This document shows positions 28,632 through 37,563 of a stretch of 46,300 nucleotides of DNA, piece by piece. Source of the DNA: Akkermansia muciniphila (GTDB taxonomy: Bacteria > Verrucomicrobiota > Verrucomicrobiia > Limisphaerales > UBA1100); the NCBI GenBank assembly GCA_945903605.1, contig CAMDOH010000001.1, positions 1 to 46,300 on the forward strand, given 5' to 3'. Numbering within the stretch: the first letter of the stretch is position 1; each line of letters starts with the position of its first letter. The translations under genes and the position numbers were made by a program. The notes under the pieces are model-generated. The model saw nothing but the letters and a program-made list of their open reading frames with translations. It did not search any database and was not told where the DNA came from.

Positions 28632-30188
28632 ATGGAATCGCACGTTGAAATCTACGACACAACCCTGCGCGATGGGTCGCAGGGCGAGGGCATCAACTTC
28701 TCGGTGGCAGACAAGCTGCGCATCGCCGAGCGGCTTGACGCTTTCGGTGTGCATTTCATCGAGGGTGGCTGGCCGGGTAGCAATCCGAAGGACATCGAGT
28801 TTTTCGCACAGGCCAAAAGGAAAAAGTTCAAACACGCCAAACTCGCTGCCTTTGGATCCACACGTCGGAAACGCGTGCCTGTCGAGAATGATGAACAAGT
28901 GCGATTGCTCATCGAAGCCCAAACGCCCGTCGTCACCATTTACGGCAAGACGTGGCAGTTGCACGTGAAAGAGGTGCTGCGTTGTTCTCCCGAGGAAAAT
29001 CTCGCGATGATCAGCGATACGGTGCGCTTTCTCAAAGATCACGGGAAATTTGTCATATACGATGCCGAGCACGGCTTTGATGGCTTCAAGGATGATGCAG
29101 ATTATGCGTTGGCCACTTGGGTCGCCGCCGAAAAAGCCGGTGCGGACATCGTGACTCTGTGCGATACGAATGGGGGTTGTTTGCCCATCGAGATTGCAGC
29201 CATCACGAAAGTCGCCATTGGCAAATTGAACAGCCGGATCGGCATTCACACGCATAACGACATCGGATTGGGCGCAGCCAACGCCATCGCGGCGCTGGAA
29301 GTTGGCGCCTCGCACGTGCAAGGCACCATCAACGGCTACGGCGAACGCACGGGTAATTGCAATCTGACCAGCCTCATTCCGTGCATCGCCATCAAGATGA
29401 AGCGGAGTTGCGTGAAGCCGTCGTCATTGCCGAAGCTCAAAGAACTTTCTCAATTCGTCGATGAGGTCGCGAATATCCGGCACGATCCGCGCCAGCCGTG
29501 GGTCGGTTCGGCCTGTTTCGCTCACAAGGGTGGAACGCATGTGAACGCAGTTCAGAAAATTGCGCGCAGTTACGAGCACATCGATCCCGCTCTTGTCGGC
29601 AATGCGCGCAATGTGCTCATCAGCGATCTGGCTGGACGCAGCAACATCGTCATCAAAGCGCAACAACTCGGTTTTAAGATCACGAACGACACGCCAGAAC
29701 TGAAACCCATCCTTTCGCGCATCAAGGATCTCGAACATCTGGGCTACGAATTTGAAGCAGCCGAAGGATCGCTGTCGTTGTTGCTCAAGCGCATTCTTGA
29801 GCACAAAGAATTGCCATTCGCTGTGGATGCTTATCACGTTTCGATGCGCGGCGATGGCAAAGGTTCTGTCTGCGAAGCGACGGTGCGGGTGCGAGTGGGC
29901 AGCGAGATTTCGCACACAGTCGCCGAGGGTGATGGCCCGGTGAACGCACTCGATGGTGCGTTGCGCGCGGCACTGGCGCGGTTTTTCCCCAAGCTGAAAA
30001 ATATCCGGCTCACCGACTACAAGGTGCGCATTATCAATTCATCCACCGGCACGGCGGCCAAAACGCGCGTGCTCATCCAATCCACGAACGGTCAGCGCGA
30101 GTGGGGCACGGTGGGTGTGAGTGAGAACATCATTGAAGCCTCGTTGCAGGCGTTGGTGGACTCGATGGAATTCGCTTTGACACGATAA
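28632..30188 (+). CDS. cimA: (R)-citramalate synthase
   Basis: DRE-TIM motifs: EIYDTTLRDGSQGEGINFSVADKLRIAERLD, GIHTHNDIGLGAANAIAALEVGASHVQGTINGYGERTGNCNL, C-terminal LeuA-type regulatory domain. Confidence 0.95.
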   Translation: MESHVEIYDTTLRDGSQGEGINFSVADKLRIAERLDAFGVHFIEGGWPGSNPKDIEFFAQAKRKKFKHAKLAAFGSTRRKRVPVENDEQVRLLIEAQTPVVTIYGKTWQLHVKEVLRCSPEENLAMISDTVRFLKDHGKFVIYDAEHGFDGFKDDADYALATWVAAEKAGADIVTLCDTNGGCLPIEIAAITKVAIGKLNSRIGIHTHNDIGLGAANAIAALEVGASHVQGTINGYGERTGNCNLTSLIPCIAIKMKRSCVKPSSLPKLKELSQFVDEVANIRHDPRQPWVGSACFAHKGGTHVNAVQKIARSYEHIDPALVGNARNVLISDLAGRSNIVIKAQQLGFKITNDTPELKPILSRIKDLEHLGYEFEAAEGSLSLLLKRILEHKELPFAVDAYHVSMRGDGKGSVCEATVRVRVGSEISHTVAEGDGPVNALDGALRAALARFFPKLKNIRLTDYKVRIINSSTGTAAKTRVLIQSTNGQREWGTVGVSENIIEASLQALVDSMEFALTR

Positions 30189-30211
30189 TAAACCGCATCA
30201 ACCAACACACT

Positions 30212-31264
30212 ATGATGAAAACATGGATCCGCACGGTCGCATCGATTGCCCTGTTATCCGCCCTCGCAGTTTCCGCTGCCGATTGGGTCGTTTACGAAGG
30301 CAAAGAAGGCGCGGGCAAAGGCAAGCACATCGTCCTAATTTCCGGCGATGAAGAATATCGGAGCGAGGAAGGGTTGCCGCAATTGGGCAAAATCCTCGCG
30401 CAACGACACGGCTTCAAATGCACCGTACTTTTCGCGGTCGACTCCGTGAACGGAGATATTAATCCGAATAACGGCAAAAATATTCCCGGCACAGCAGCGC
30501 TCAAATCAGCCGACTTGATGATCATCCTCACTCGCTACCGGAATCTTCCGGATGATCAGATGAAACCGATCGACGACTATCTCAAGTCGGGCAAGCCAGT
30601 CATTGGCCTGCGTACTTCGACTCATGCCTTCAACGGAATGAAAGGCACCTACGAGCATTACAACGATGGTTATCGCGGCGAGAAAAAAGAATGGCTCGAA
30701 GGGTTTGGCCGTTTCGTTCTCGGCGAAAAATGGATATCGCATCACGGCGGACACAAAACCGAATCCACTCGTGGCTTGTTCGCGCCGAACATGAAGGGCA
30801 ATGCGCTTTTGAGCGGCATTAATGACGGAGAGATTTGGGGCGGGACGGATGTTTATGGTGTGCGCTTGCCGTTGCCCGGCGATTCCAAACCCGTCGTCCT
30901 CGGCCAAGTGCTCAAACGAAAAGGACCGGCAATCAAAGACGACGCCGATTTCGGATTGCGATCCACGGACAATGAGCCGGTCGAAGGCAAAAAGAACGAT
31001 CCGATGATGCCTGTCGCTTGGACGAAGAGTTATCAGTTGCCCGATGGAAAGCCCGGTAAATCGTTTTGCTCGACGATGGGATCATCAACGGACTTGGCGA
31101 ACGAAGCGTTGCGCCGCTTGGTCATCAACGCCGCTCATCAACTCGTCGGATTGAAAGTGCCAGCCAAGGCAAACGTGGATATCGTTGGCGAATACAAACC
31201 GACTGCGTACGGTTTTGGCAGCTACAAGAAAGGCGTGAAACCCGCCGATCACGAATTGAAATAG
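30212..31264 (+). CDS. ThuA-like (type 1 glutamine amidotransferase-like) secreted protein
   Basis: Signal peptide; HIVLISGDEEYRSEEGLPQLGKILAQRHGFKCTVLF, LMIILTRYRNLPDDQMKPIDDYLKSGKPVIGLRTSTHAF. Confidence 0.85.
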   Translation: MMKTWIRTVASIALLSALAVSAADWVVYEGKEGAGKGKHIVLISGDEEYRSEEGLPQLGKILAQRHGFKCTVLFAVDSVNGDINPNNGKNIPGTAALKSADLMIILTRYRNLPDDQMKPIDDYLKSGKPVIGLRTSTHAFNGMKGTYEHYNDGYRGEKKEWLEGFGRFVLGEKWISHHGGHKTESTRGLFAPNMKGNALLSGINDGEIWGGTDVYGVRLPLPGDSKPVVLGQVLKRKGPAIKDDADFGLRSTDNEPVEGKKNDPMMPVAWTKSYQLPDGKPGKSFCSTMGSSTDLANEALRRLVINAAHQLVGLKVPAKANVDIVGEYKPTAYGFGSYKKGVKPADHELK

Positions 31265-31270
31265 TTGCCG

Positions 31271-33940
31271 ATGCCAGAAATCCCAAAAGCCTACGAGCCG
31301 CAGGCGGTCGAGGAGAAGTGGTACCAGTTCTGGCTGGAGCAGGGTTGCTTCAGTGCCGATCCCGCGCGCGTTTCCACGACTCGTCCGGCCTATTCCATCG
31401 TCATCCCGCCGCCCAATGTCACGGGCGTGCTCACGCTCGGTCACGTTCTTAACAACACCATTCAGGACATTCTCGCCCGCAAGGCGCGCATGGATGGCAA
31501 GGAAGTTCTCTGGCTGCCGGGCACCGATCACGCGGGCATCGCTACGCAGACGGTCGTGGAGCGCACGCTCAAAAAGGAGAAGGTCATCCGGCATCGCGAC
31601 GATCTGGGCCGCGATAAGTTTTTGGAGAAGGTCTGGGCTTGGAAGGAGAAACACGGCGGCATCATCATCGAACAGCTCAAGAAACTCGGCTGCTCCTGCG
31701 ACTGGTCGCGCGAACGCTTCACGATGGATGCGGGATATTCGCGCTGCGTGCAGCAAGTCTTCGTCGAGCTTTACAAGAAGGGTCGCATCTATCGCGGCAA
31801 ACGGATGGTGAGTTGGTGCCCCGCCTCACTCACGGCACTCTCTGATGAGGAAGTGGTGATGAAGGAGCAGAGGGGGTTCATGTACCACTTCAATGTGGAA
31901 GTGGCCGAGGCACCCGGCACATGGCTCACCATCGCCACCACGCGACCTGAAACGATTCCCGGCGACACCGCCATCGCAGTGAATCCGAAAGACCCGCGCT
32001 ACGCGCATCTCATCGGCCAGCACGCCGTGCGTCCGTTGCCGGTGGAATTGCCGCGCGAACAAAAACTCATCCCGATCATTGGCGATGCGCATGTGGATTT
32101 TGAGTTCGGCACCGGCGTGCTGAAGGTCACGCCCGCGCATGACAAGGCCGATTTTGAGATTGGCGCGCGCCACAAGCTCGCGGCCATCGACATCATGAAT
32201 CCGGACGGCACGATGAACAATCTGGCCGGCGTGGACTTAGTGGGACTCGATCGTTTCAAGGCGCGCAAAGTGGCGGTGGAAAAGCTGGGCGAACTGGGCG
32301 CGATGGTGAAGGAAGAACCGTATGCCAACAACGTCGGCTACAGCGAACGCGCCGATGTGCCCATCGAACCGCGCTTGAGCGAGCAGTGGTTTTTGAAATA
32401 TCCGGGCGTGGAGGCAAGCGCGAAGTGCGTGGCCGAGGGGCGGTTGAAATTTTATCCCGAGCGCTGGGCCAAGGTGTACGACCATTGGATGGGCAACATC
32501 CAGGACTGGTGCATCAGCCGCCAGCTTTGGTGGGGACACCGCGTGCCGGTGTGGTATCGCGGCGCTGAAGTTTATTGCGGACTCGAGGCGCCGCAGGGTG
32601 AAGATTGGATTCAAGACCCCGACGTGCTCGACACGTGGTTCAGCTCGTGGCTCTGGCCCTTTGCCACGATGGGCTGGCCGGAGCAGACCGACACGCTGAA
32701 GAAGTTTTATCCCACGACCGATCTTGTCACGGGGCCGGACATCATTTTTTTCTGGGTCGCGCGCATGATCATGGCCGGGCACGAGTTCATGGGCGAGATG
32801 CCCTTTTGCAACGTCTATTTCACCGGCATCATCCGCGACAAACAGGGGCGCAAGATGTCCAAGAGCTTGGGCAACTCGCCCGACCCGCTCGATCTCATTT
32901 CCAAATATGGCGCCGACGCGCTGCGCTTTGGCGTGATGCGTGCCGCGCCGATTGGGCAGGATATTTTGTTTGATGAGCAAGCGGTGGAACTGGGCCGCAA
33001 CTTCTGCAATAAACTCTGGAACGCTTGCCGCTTTCGCCAGATGCAGGGCGGCGAAACGGAAGGCGAGATCGCGCCCGCGCTACTCACAAGCGACGACAAA
33101 TGGATTTTGCTTCGTCTGGACCAAGCCATCACTGAAGTGACGGCCGCTTTTGCCGGGTATAAATTCAGCGATGCCACCGCCACGCTCTACCGGTTTTTCT
33201 GGAGCGAATATTGCGACTGGTATGTCGAGGCGAGCAAAGCGGTTTTCTTTGGCAGCGACGCCGCGCGCAAAGCCAATACGCTCGCCGTGATTGATTTTGT
33301 CCTCGGCCACACGCTGCGGCTTTTCCACCCGTTCCTGCCGTTCATCACCGAGGAACTATGGAATGGAATGGGATTTGCCACGGACATGCCGCTGGAGCAA
33401 GGCGGCAAAACCATCATGACGGCCTGCTGGCCAAAACCGCTGGGCGATGAATTCAAGAGCAACTATGGATTGGATGTGACGGACGAACAATTTGTCGCCA
33501 CCAAACACGAGTTCGTCACGCTCGGCCGCAATCTCAAGACGCAGTTTAATCTCTCCTCCAAGCGCGTCGCCTTTTTATTCCGTCCCGAAGGCACATTGCC
33601 GCCGCATGAACTGGAAGTACTGCGCCTCCTGCTCGGTGCCGAAAAAATCGACTGCATCACCGACGCGCCCGACAAAGGCACACCCGCCGTGCGCAACGCG
33701 CTGGGTGAACTTTTTCTACCGCTCGAAGGCGTGGTGGACATGACGGCCGAACGCACGCGCCTGGGCAAAGAGCTGGAAAAGATTGCCGCCGAGATTGAAA
33801 AAGTGCAGGCCAAGCTGGCCAACCCCGGCTTCACCGAAAAAGTCCCCGCGGCCGTTCTGGCCGAACATCAAACCCGCCTCGCCGACTGGCAATCCAAGCG
33901 TGATCGACTTCAGACCGCGTTGGGAAATCTGGTCTCCTGA
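31271..33940 (+). CDS. valS: Valyl-tRNA synthetase
   Basis: PPPNVTGVLTLGHVLNNTIQDILAR (HIGH-type), GRKMSKSLGNSPDPLD (KMSKS), C-terminal coiled coil. ATG at 31271 preferred over TTG 31265. Confidence 0.97.
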   Translation: MPEIPKAYEPQAVEEKWYQFWLEQGCFSADPARVSTTRPAYSIVIPPPNVTGVLTLGHVLNNTIQDILARKARMDGKEVLWLPGTDHAGIATQTVVERTLKKEKVIRHRDDLGRDKFLEKVWAWKEKHGGIIIEQLKKLGCSCDWSRERFTMDAGYSRCVQQVFVELYKKGRIYRGKRMVSWCPASLTALSDEEVVMKEQRGFMYHFNVEVAEAPGTWLTIATTRPETIPGDTAIAVNPKDPRYAHLIGQHAVRPLPVELPREQKLIPIIGDAHVDFEFGTGVLKVTPAHDKADFEIGARHKLAAIDIMNPDGTMNNLAGVDLVGLDRFKARKVAVEKLGELGAMVKEEPYANNVGYSERADVPIEPRLSEQWFLKYPGVEASAKCVAEGRLKFYPERWAKVYDHWMGNIQDWCISRQLWWGHRVPVWYRGAEVYCGLEAPQGEDWIQDPDVLDTWFSSWLWPFATMGWPEQTDTLKKFYPTTDLVTGPDIIFFWVARMIMAGHEFMGEMPFCNVYFTGIIRDKQGRKMSKSLGNSPDPLDLISKYGADALRFGVMRAAPIGQDILFDEQAVELGRNFCNKLWNACRFRQMQGGETEGEIAPALLTSDDKWILLRLDQAITEVTAAFAGYKFSDATATLYRFFWSEYCDWYVEASKAVFFGSDAARKANTLAVIDFVLGHTLRLFHPFLPFITEELWNGMGFATDMPLEQGGKTIMTACWPKPLGDEFKSNYGLDVTDEQFVATKHEFVTLGRNLKTQFNLSSKRVAFLFRPEGTLPPHELEVLRLLLGAEKIDCITDAPDKGTPAVRNALGELFLPLEGVVDMTAERTRLGKELEKIAAEIEKVQAKLANPGFTEKVPAAVLAEHQTRLADWQSKRDRLQTALGNLVS

Positions 33941-33997
33941 ACAGGGTTTTGGTTGTCAGAATCGGTCGGCGTGCCATTCTCGATCGTCACCCAATCC

Positions 33998-35104
33998 ATG
34001 AACCGCTCATCCATCGCACTCACGATTTCACTCGCGTTCGCTGTTCCAATGTCAGTGTTTGCCGCTGCATCAGTTCCTTGCTGGCAATCACGCGAACTGG
34101 CAGGCGACCCGCTTTTCTTTGTGACATCTGCTGGCGATACGCTGGCAAAGGCATCACTGCTGCGAGTGCCGGAGAAGGCGCCGGTTCTGAAAAGTGCTTC
34201 GGGCGAAATTGTCTATGAACTCGGACGCGACTTCACTTGGAAGCCGGGTTCACGACTGATCGTGCTCACCCAAAACTCGCGCATGCCGTTCAAGACACTT
34301 GCCGAGTTGCATCCTCCACCAGGTTCGCCCAACGCCTATAAATCAACGGTGGATGGCAAATCGTGGTTGCTCTACAGTCAGGGAAGATTTTTTCACGATT
34401 TGCAATGCGCGGCCAGTTACACGGCGCGCGATGATTGGATGCCTCCGCGCGTCCCTGTTGCCCCGATTGTACAACTGCAGAAGATCCGTGCGCGTCTGGC
34501 CGCGAAGCAACCCATCAAACTCGTCGTGCTCGGCGACAGTATTTCGACCGGACTCAATGCCTCGATGACTGGGAATGCGCCGCCGAAACAGCCCGGATAT
34601 CCCGGATTGGTTGCGCAGGGATTGGAGCAGAGGTTCGGTTCGAAGGTCACACTCGTCAATCTGTCGGTCAGCGGCATGTCTGCGTCGTGGGGATTGTCCC
34701 AAGCGGATGCGGTGATCAAAGAAACCCCCGATCTTTTTCTGTGCGCCTTCGGAATGAACGATGCATCCGGTAAAATTCATCCTGAACTGTTCGCGAACAC
34801 CCTTCGCGCCTTGGTCGATAAAGTCCGTGCCGCTCATCCGGGATGCGCTGCCATCGTAGTTTCTTCGATGACCGCCAATCCAGAATGGATTCATGCCACA
34901 CCGCCCCTCTACCCCGCATACGCCGCCGCACTCGAAAAGTTGACGGGTCCGGGCATCGCCGCTGCGAATGTGACGTCGGTTTGGATGGCGCTTTTGGAAC
35001 GCAAGCAAGTGCTCGACTTCACTGGCAACGGGCTGAATCACCCGAATGATTTTGGCCATCGGATTTATGCCGATGTGATTCTGGGCGTCATCGGCGACAA
35101 CTAG
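33998..35104 (+). CDS. Secreted SGNH/GDSL hydrolase
   Basis: Signal peptide at ATG 33998; VVLGDSISTGLNASM (block I GDS), FGMNDASG, C-terminal NHPNDFGHRIYAD (block V). Confidence 0.88.
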   Translation: MNRSSIALTISLAFAVPMSVFAAASVPCWQSRELAGDPLFFVTSAGDTLAKASLLRVPEKAPVLKSASGEIVYELGRDFTWKPGSRLIVLTQNSRMPFKTLAELHPPPGSPNAYKSTVDGKSWLLYSQGRFFHDLQCAASYTARDDWMPPRVPVAPIVQLQKIRARLAAKQPIKLVVLGDSISTGLNASMTGNAPPKQPGYPGLVAQGLEQRFGSKVTLVNLSVSGMSASWGLSQADAVIKETPDLFLCAFGMNDASGKIHPELFANTLRALVDKVRAAHPGCAAIVVSSMTANPEWIHATPPLYPAYAAALEKLTGPGIAAANVTSVWMALLERKQVLDFTGNGLNHPNDFGHRIYADVILGVIGDN

Positions 35105-35107
35105 TTT

Positions 35108-36481
35108 ATGAACACAACAACGATGGCTCAAATGATTCTCAGCAGATTGTCGGTGAGCGTCGTTGCCGTTCTCTGCAGCGTGACGTTGCTCGTTGCCAAA
35201 GAATTGGCTGCGGACGTGAATCGGCTGGTCGGAGTTTCGCAGATTGATATCACGCCCGATTATCCAGTGAGGTTGACGGGTTATGGCAGCCGGCGCGAGG
35301 AAGCTTCAAAGGTCGAGCAACGGCTCCGTGCGAAAGCGCTCGCCTTTGGCAGCGACGCAGAAGGCCCGGCGGTGTTGGTGACGGTGGACAATCTCGGCGT
35401 GCCCGCATCGATGCGCACGGAGGTATTGCGCCGCGTTGCCACTCAATCGAAACTGCAGTCGGAGCGTTTCACCATCTCATCCAGCCACACTCATTGCGCG
35501 CCGATGCTGCTGGGTTTGGCTCCAAACATTTTCAGCATGGATATTCCGGCGGAACATTTGCCCGCCATTGAGCGCTACACCCGCGAGCTGACGGATAAGC
35601 TGGAGCAAGTGATTCTCGCCGCGCTGGCCAATCGAAAGCCAGCGCGATTGCATTGGGGGATCGGTAAAGTCGGTTTCGCGGCCAATCGGCGCAGCTTTCC
35701 CATCAAGCCTGTGGATCACGATCTGCCGGTGTTGCGTATCACAAATCCGAACGGCGACGTACGCGGAATTCTCACTGGCTACGCCTGTCATTGCACCACG
35801 CTTTCATCCAACTTCTTTCACGCGGACTGGGCTGGCAGCGCGCAATTGGCGCTCGAACGCGAGTTTCCCGGCGCGATCGCGTTGACGGCAATCGGCTGCG
35901 GTGCTGATCAAAATCCCGCGCCGCGCAGCACATTGGAGTTGGTCACTCAACACGGCGAAGCGTTGGCAAAAGAAGCGAAGCGGCTCGTCAACGAAAAGCT
36001 CACACCGGTGAATGGCGCGTTGGTTTGTCGGACAAAAAACATCGAGCTGGCCTACTCCAAACTGCCCACTCGCGAAGAATGGCAAGCCATCGCTGATGGA
36101 AAATCGGGTGGCGTTTATCATGCGAAGAAGAATCTCGCGCGACTTGACCGTGGAGAAAAACTGCCCACGAAACTTCCGTATCTCGTGCAGACATGGTCCT
36201 TCGGCAACGAACTGGCGATGGTCTTTCTCCCCGGCGAAGTGGTGGTGGACTATTCGCTGCGATTGAAACACGAATTCGATCGCACGCGACTTTGGGTCAA
36301 TGGCTATTCCAACGACGTGCCGTGTTACATTCCATCCAAACGCGTGCTGGACGAAGGCGGCTACGAAGGCGGTGGTGCCATGATTTACTTTGACCGGCCA
36401 ACAAAATTCGCGGGCGATGTCGAAGATCGCATCATCAAGGCCGTGCACGAGTTGATGCCAAAAGGATTCCTCGCCAAGTGA
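35108..36481 (+). CDS. Neutral/alkaline ceramidase-like secreted protein
   Basis: GVSQIDITPDYPVRLTGYGSRREEASKVEQRLRAKALAF, ISSSHTHCAPML, TAIGCGADQNPAPR: neutral/alkaline non-lysosomal ceramidase N-terminal domain features. Confidence 0.85.
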   Translation: MNTTTMAQMILSRLSVSVVAVLCSVTLLVAKELAADVNRLVGVSQIDITPDYPVRLTGYGSRREEASKVEQRLRAKALAFGSDAEGPAVLVTVDNLGVPASMRTEVLRRVATQSKLQSERFTISSSHTHCAPMLLGLAPNIFSMDIPAEHLPAIERYTRELTDKLEQVILAALANRKPARLHWGIGKVGFAANRRSFPIKPVDHDLPVLRITNPNGDVRGILTGYACHCTTLSSNFFHADWAGSAQLALEREFPGAIALTAIGCGADQNPAPRSTLELVTQHGEALAKEAKRLVNEKLTPVNGALVCRTKNIELAYSKLPTREEWQAIADGKSGGVYHAKKNLARLDRGEKLPTKLPYLVQTWSFGNELAMVFLPGEVVVDYSLRLKHEFDRTRLWVNGYSNDVPCYIPSKRVLDEGGYEGGGAMIYFDRPTKFAGDVEDRIIKAVHELMPKGFLAK

Positions 36482-37563
36482 CCGCAAAATCCACAGCCAT
36501 GAATCTGCACAACCCATCGCGCCGCCTGTTCATCAAGTCAACATTCGCCGCGAGCGTGTCGCTTTCGGTCTCGTCGCAGCTGTTGGGAGCAGATGTTGCA
36601 TTGTCGATGGTTCGCATCGGCAATCCTGTGGGCGGACACATTCATCCCGCAGCTTGTGTGAGTGCGAAAGGCACCATTGTCGTCACGTACGGACACACCA
36701 ATCATCGCGACCTTCGCATCACGCGCTCGCCCGACGGCGGCACGATTTGGAGCGAGCCAAAACCGTTCGCGCCCACAGTTGGCAGATCTTATTATCCCGG
36801 TTCACTCACGACGTTGCGGGATGGCCGACTGTTGCACGCGTGGAATCGTTGGAGCGAACCGACCAACGAAAAAGAGCCGCGCTCGGTCCTGTATTCGCTT
36901 TCGAGTGACGATGGAATGACGTGGTCTGAGCCAAAACCATTTCCACGCGACGAAACTAAGCCGAGCATCATCCGTCATCCCATCGTGGAACTCGCAGCGA
37001 ATCAGTGGCTGCTCCCGTTGAGCGACAAGACGCAAGTATTCGACCCCACGACGGGCGCGAGCCAGCCATTCGGGGATGCGCGCGCGCACGGATTGGTGCC
37101 GCTCGTTCGCACCCCGAAAGGCACATTCATCAGTGGAGCCGGATTGAGGTCAATCGATGCCGGGAAAACCTGGCAGCCCATCGCGCAATTCCCGAACGTG
37201 AAGGAACAAGGATGGCGTCACGAGATGGTCTGCCTCGCCAACGGTTGGTTGTTGGCGTCGGAGATTCTCGGGCCGGGTGTCGGAGGCGAACGCATTCGTT
37301 ACGTGATTTCGCGCGATGACGGCATCCGGTGGGACGACGTGTTCGAATATTACAATCCCGGCCGTGCGATTGGCGGCCGCGCTTGTCCTCGCACGATTCA
37401 ACTCAATGCGGACAATATCGGAGTCGTATTCTACGACGTCGATTCTAAGCAAGTCGGTGGCTCGGGTTTGTTCTTTATGAAAATACCGGTTGCCAAAATT
37501 GACCGCGGCTCGGTGAAACGCGAGTCGCACAGCACTCCACTCAGAGACTCAATCCCAAAATGA
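36478..37563 (+). CDS. Exported sialidase/BNR-repeat protein
   Basis: SRRLFIKSTFAASVSLSVSSQLLGA leader; BNR/Asp-box-like repeats (ITRSPDGGTIWSEPKPF, LSSDDGMTWSEPKPF, SIDAGKTWQPIAQFP). GTG 36478 overlaps upstream TGA; ATG 36499 is an alternative start. Confidence 0.87.
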   Translation: MTAKSTAMNLHNPSRRLFIKSTFAASVSLSVSSQLLGADVALSMVRIGNPVGGHIHPAACVSAKGTIVVTYGHTNHRDLRITRSPDGGTIWSEPKPFAPTVGRSYYPGSLTTLRDGRLLHAWNRWSEPTNEKEPRSVLYSLSSDDGMTWSEPKPFPRDETKPSIIRHPIVELAANQWLLPLSDKTQVFDPTTGASQPFGDARAHGLVPLVRTPKGTFISGAGLRSIDAGKTWQPIAQFPNVKEQGWRHEMVCLANGWLLASEILGPGVGGERIRYVISRDDGIRWDDVFEYYNPGRAIGGRACPRTIQLNADNIGVVFYDVDSKQVGGSGLFFMKIPVAKIDRGSVKRESHSTPLRDSIPK

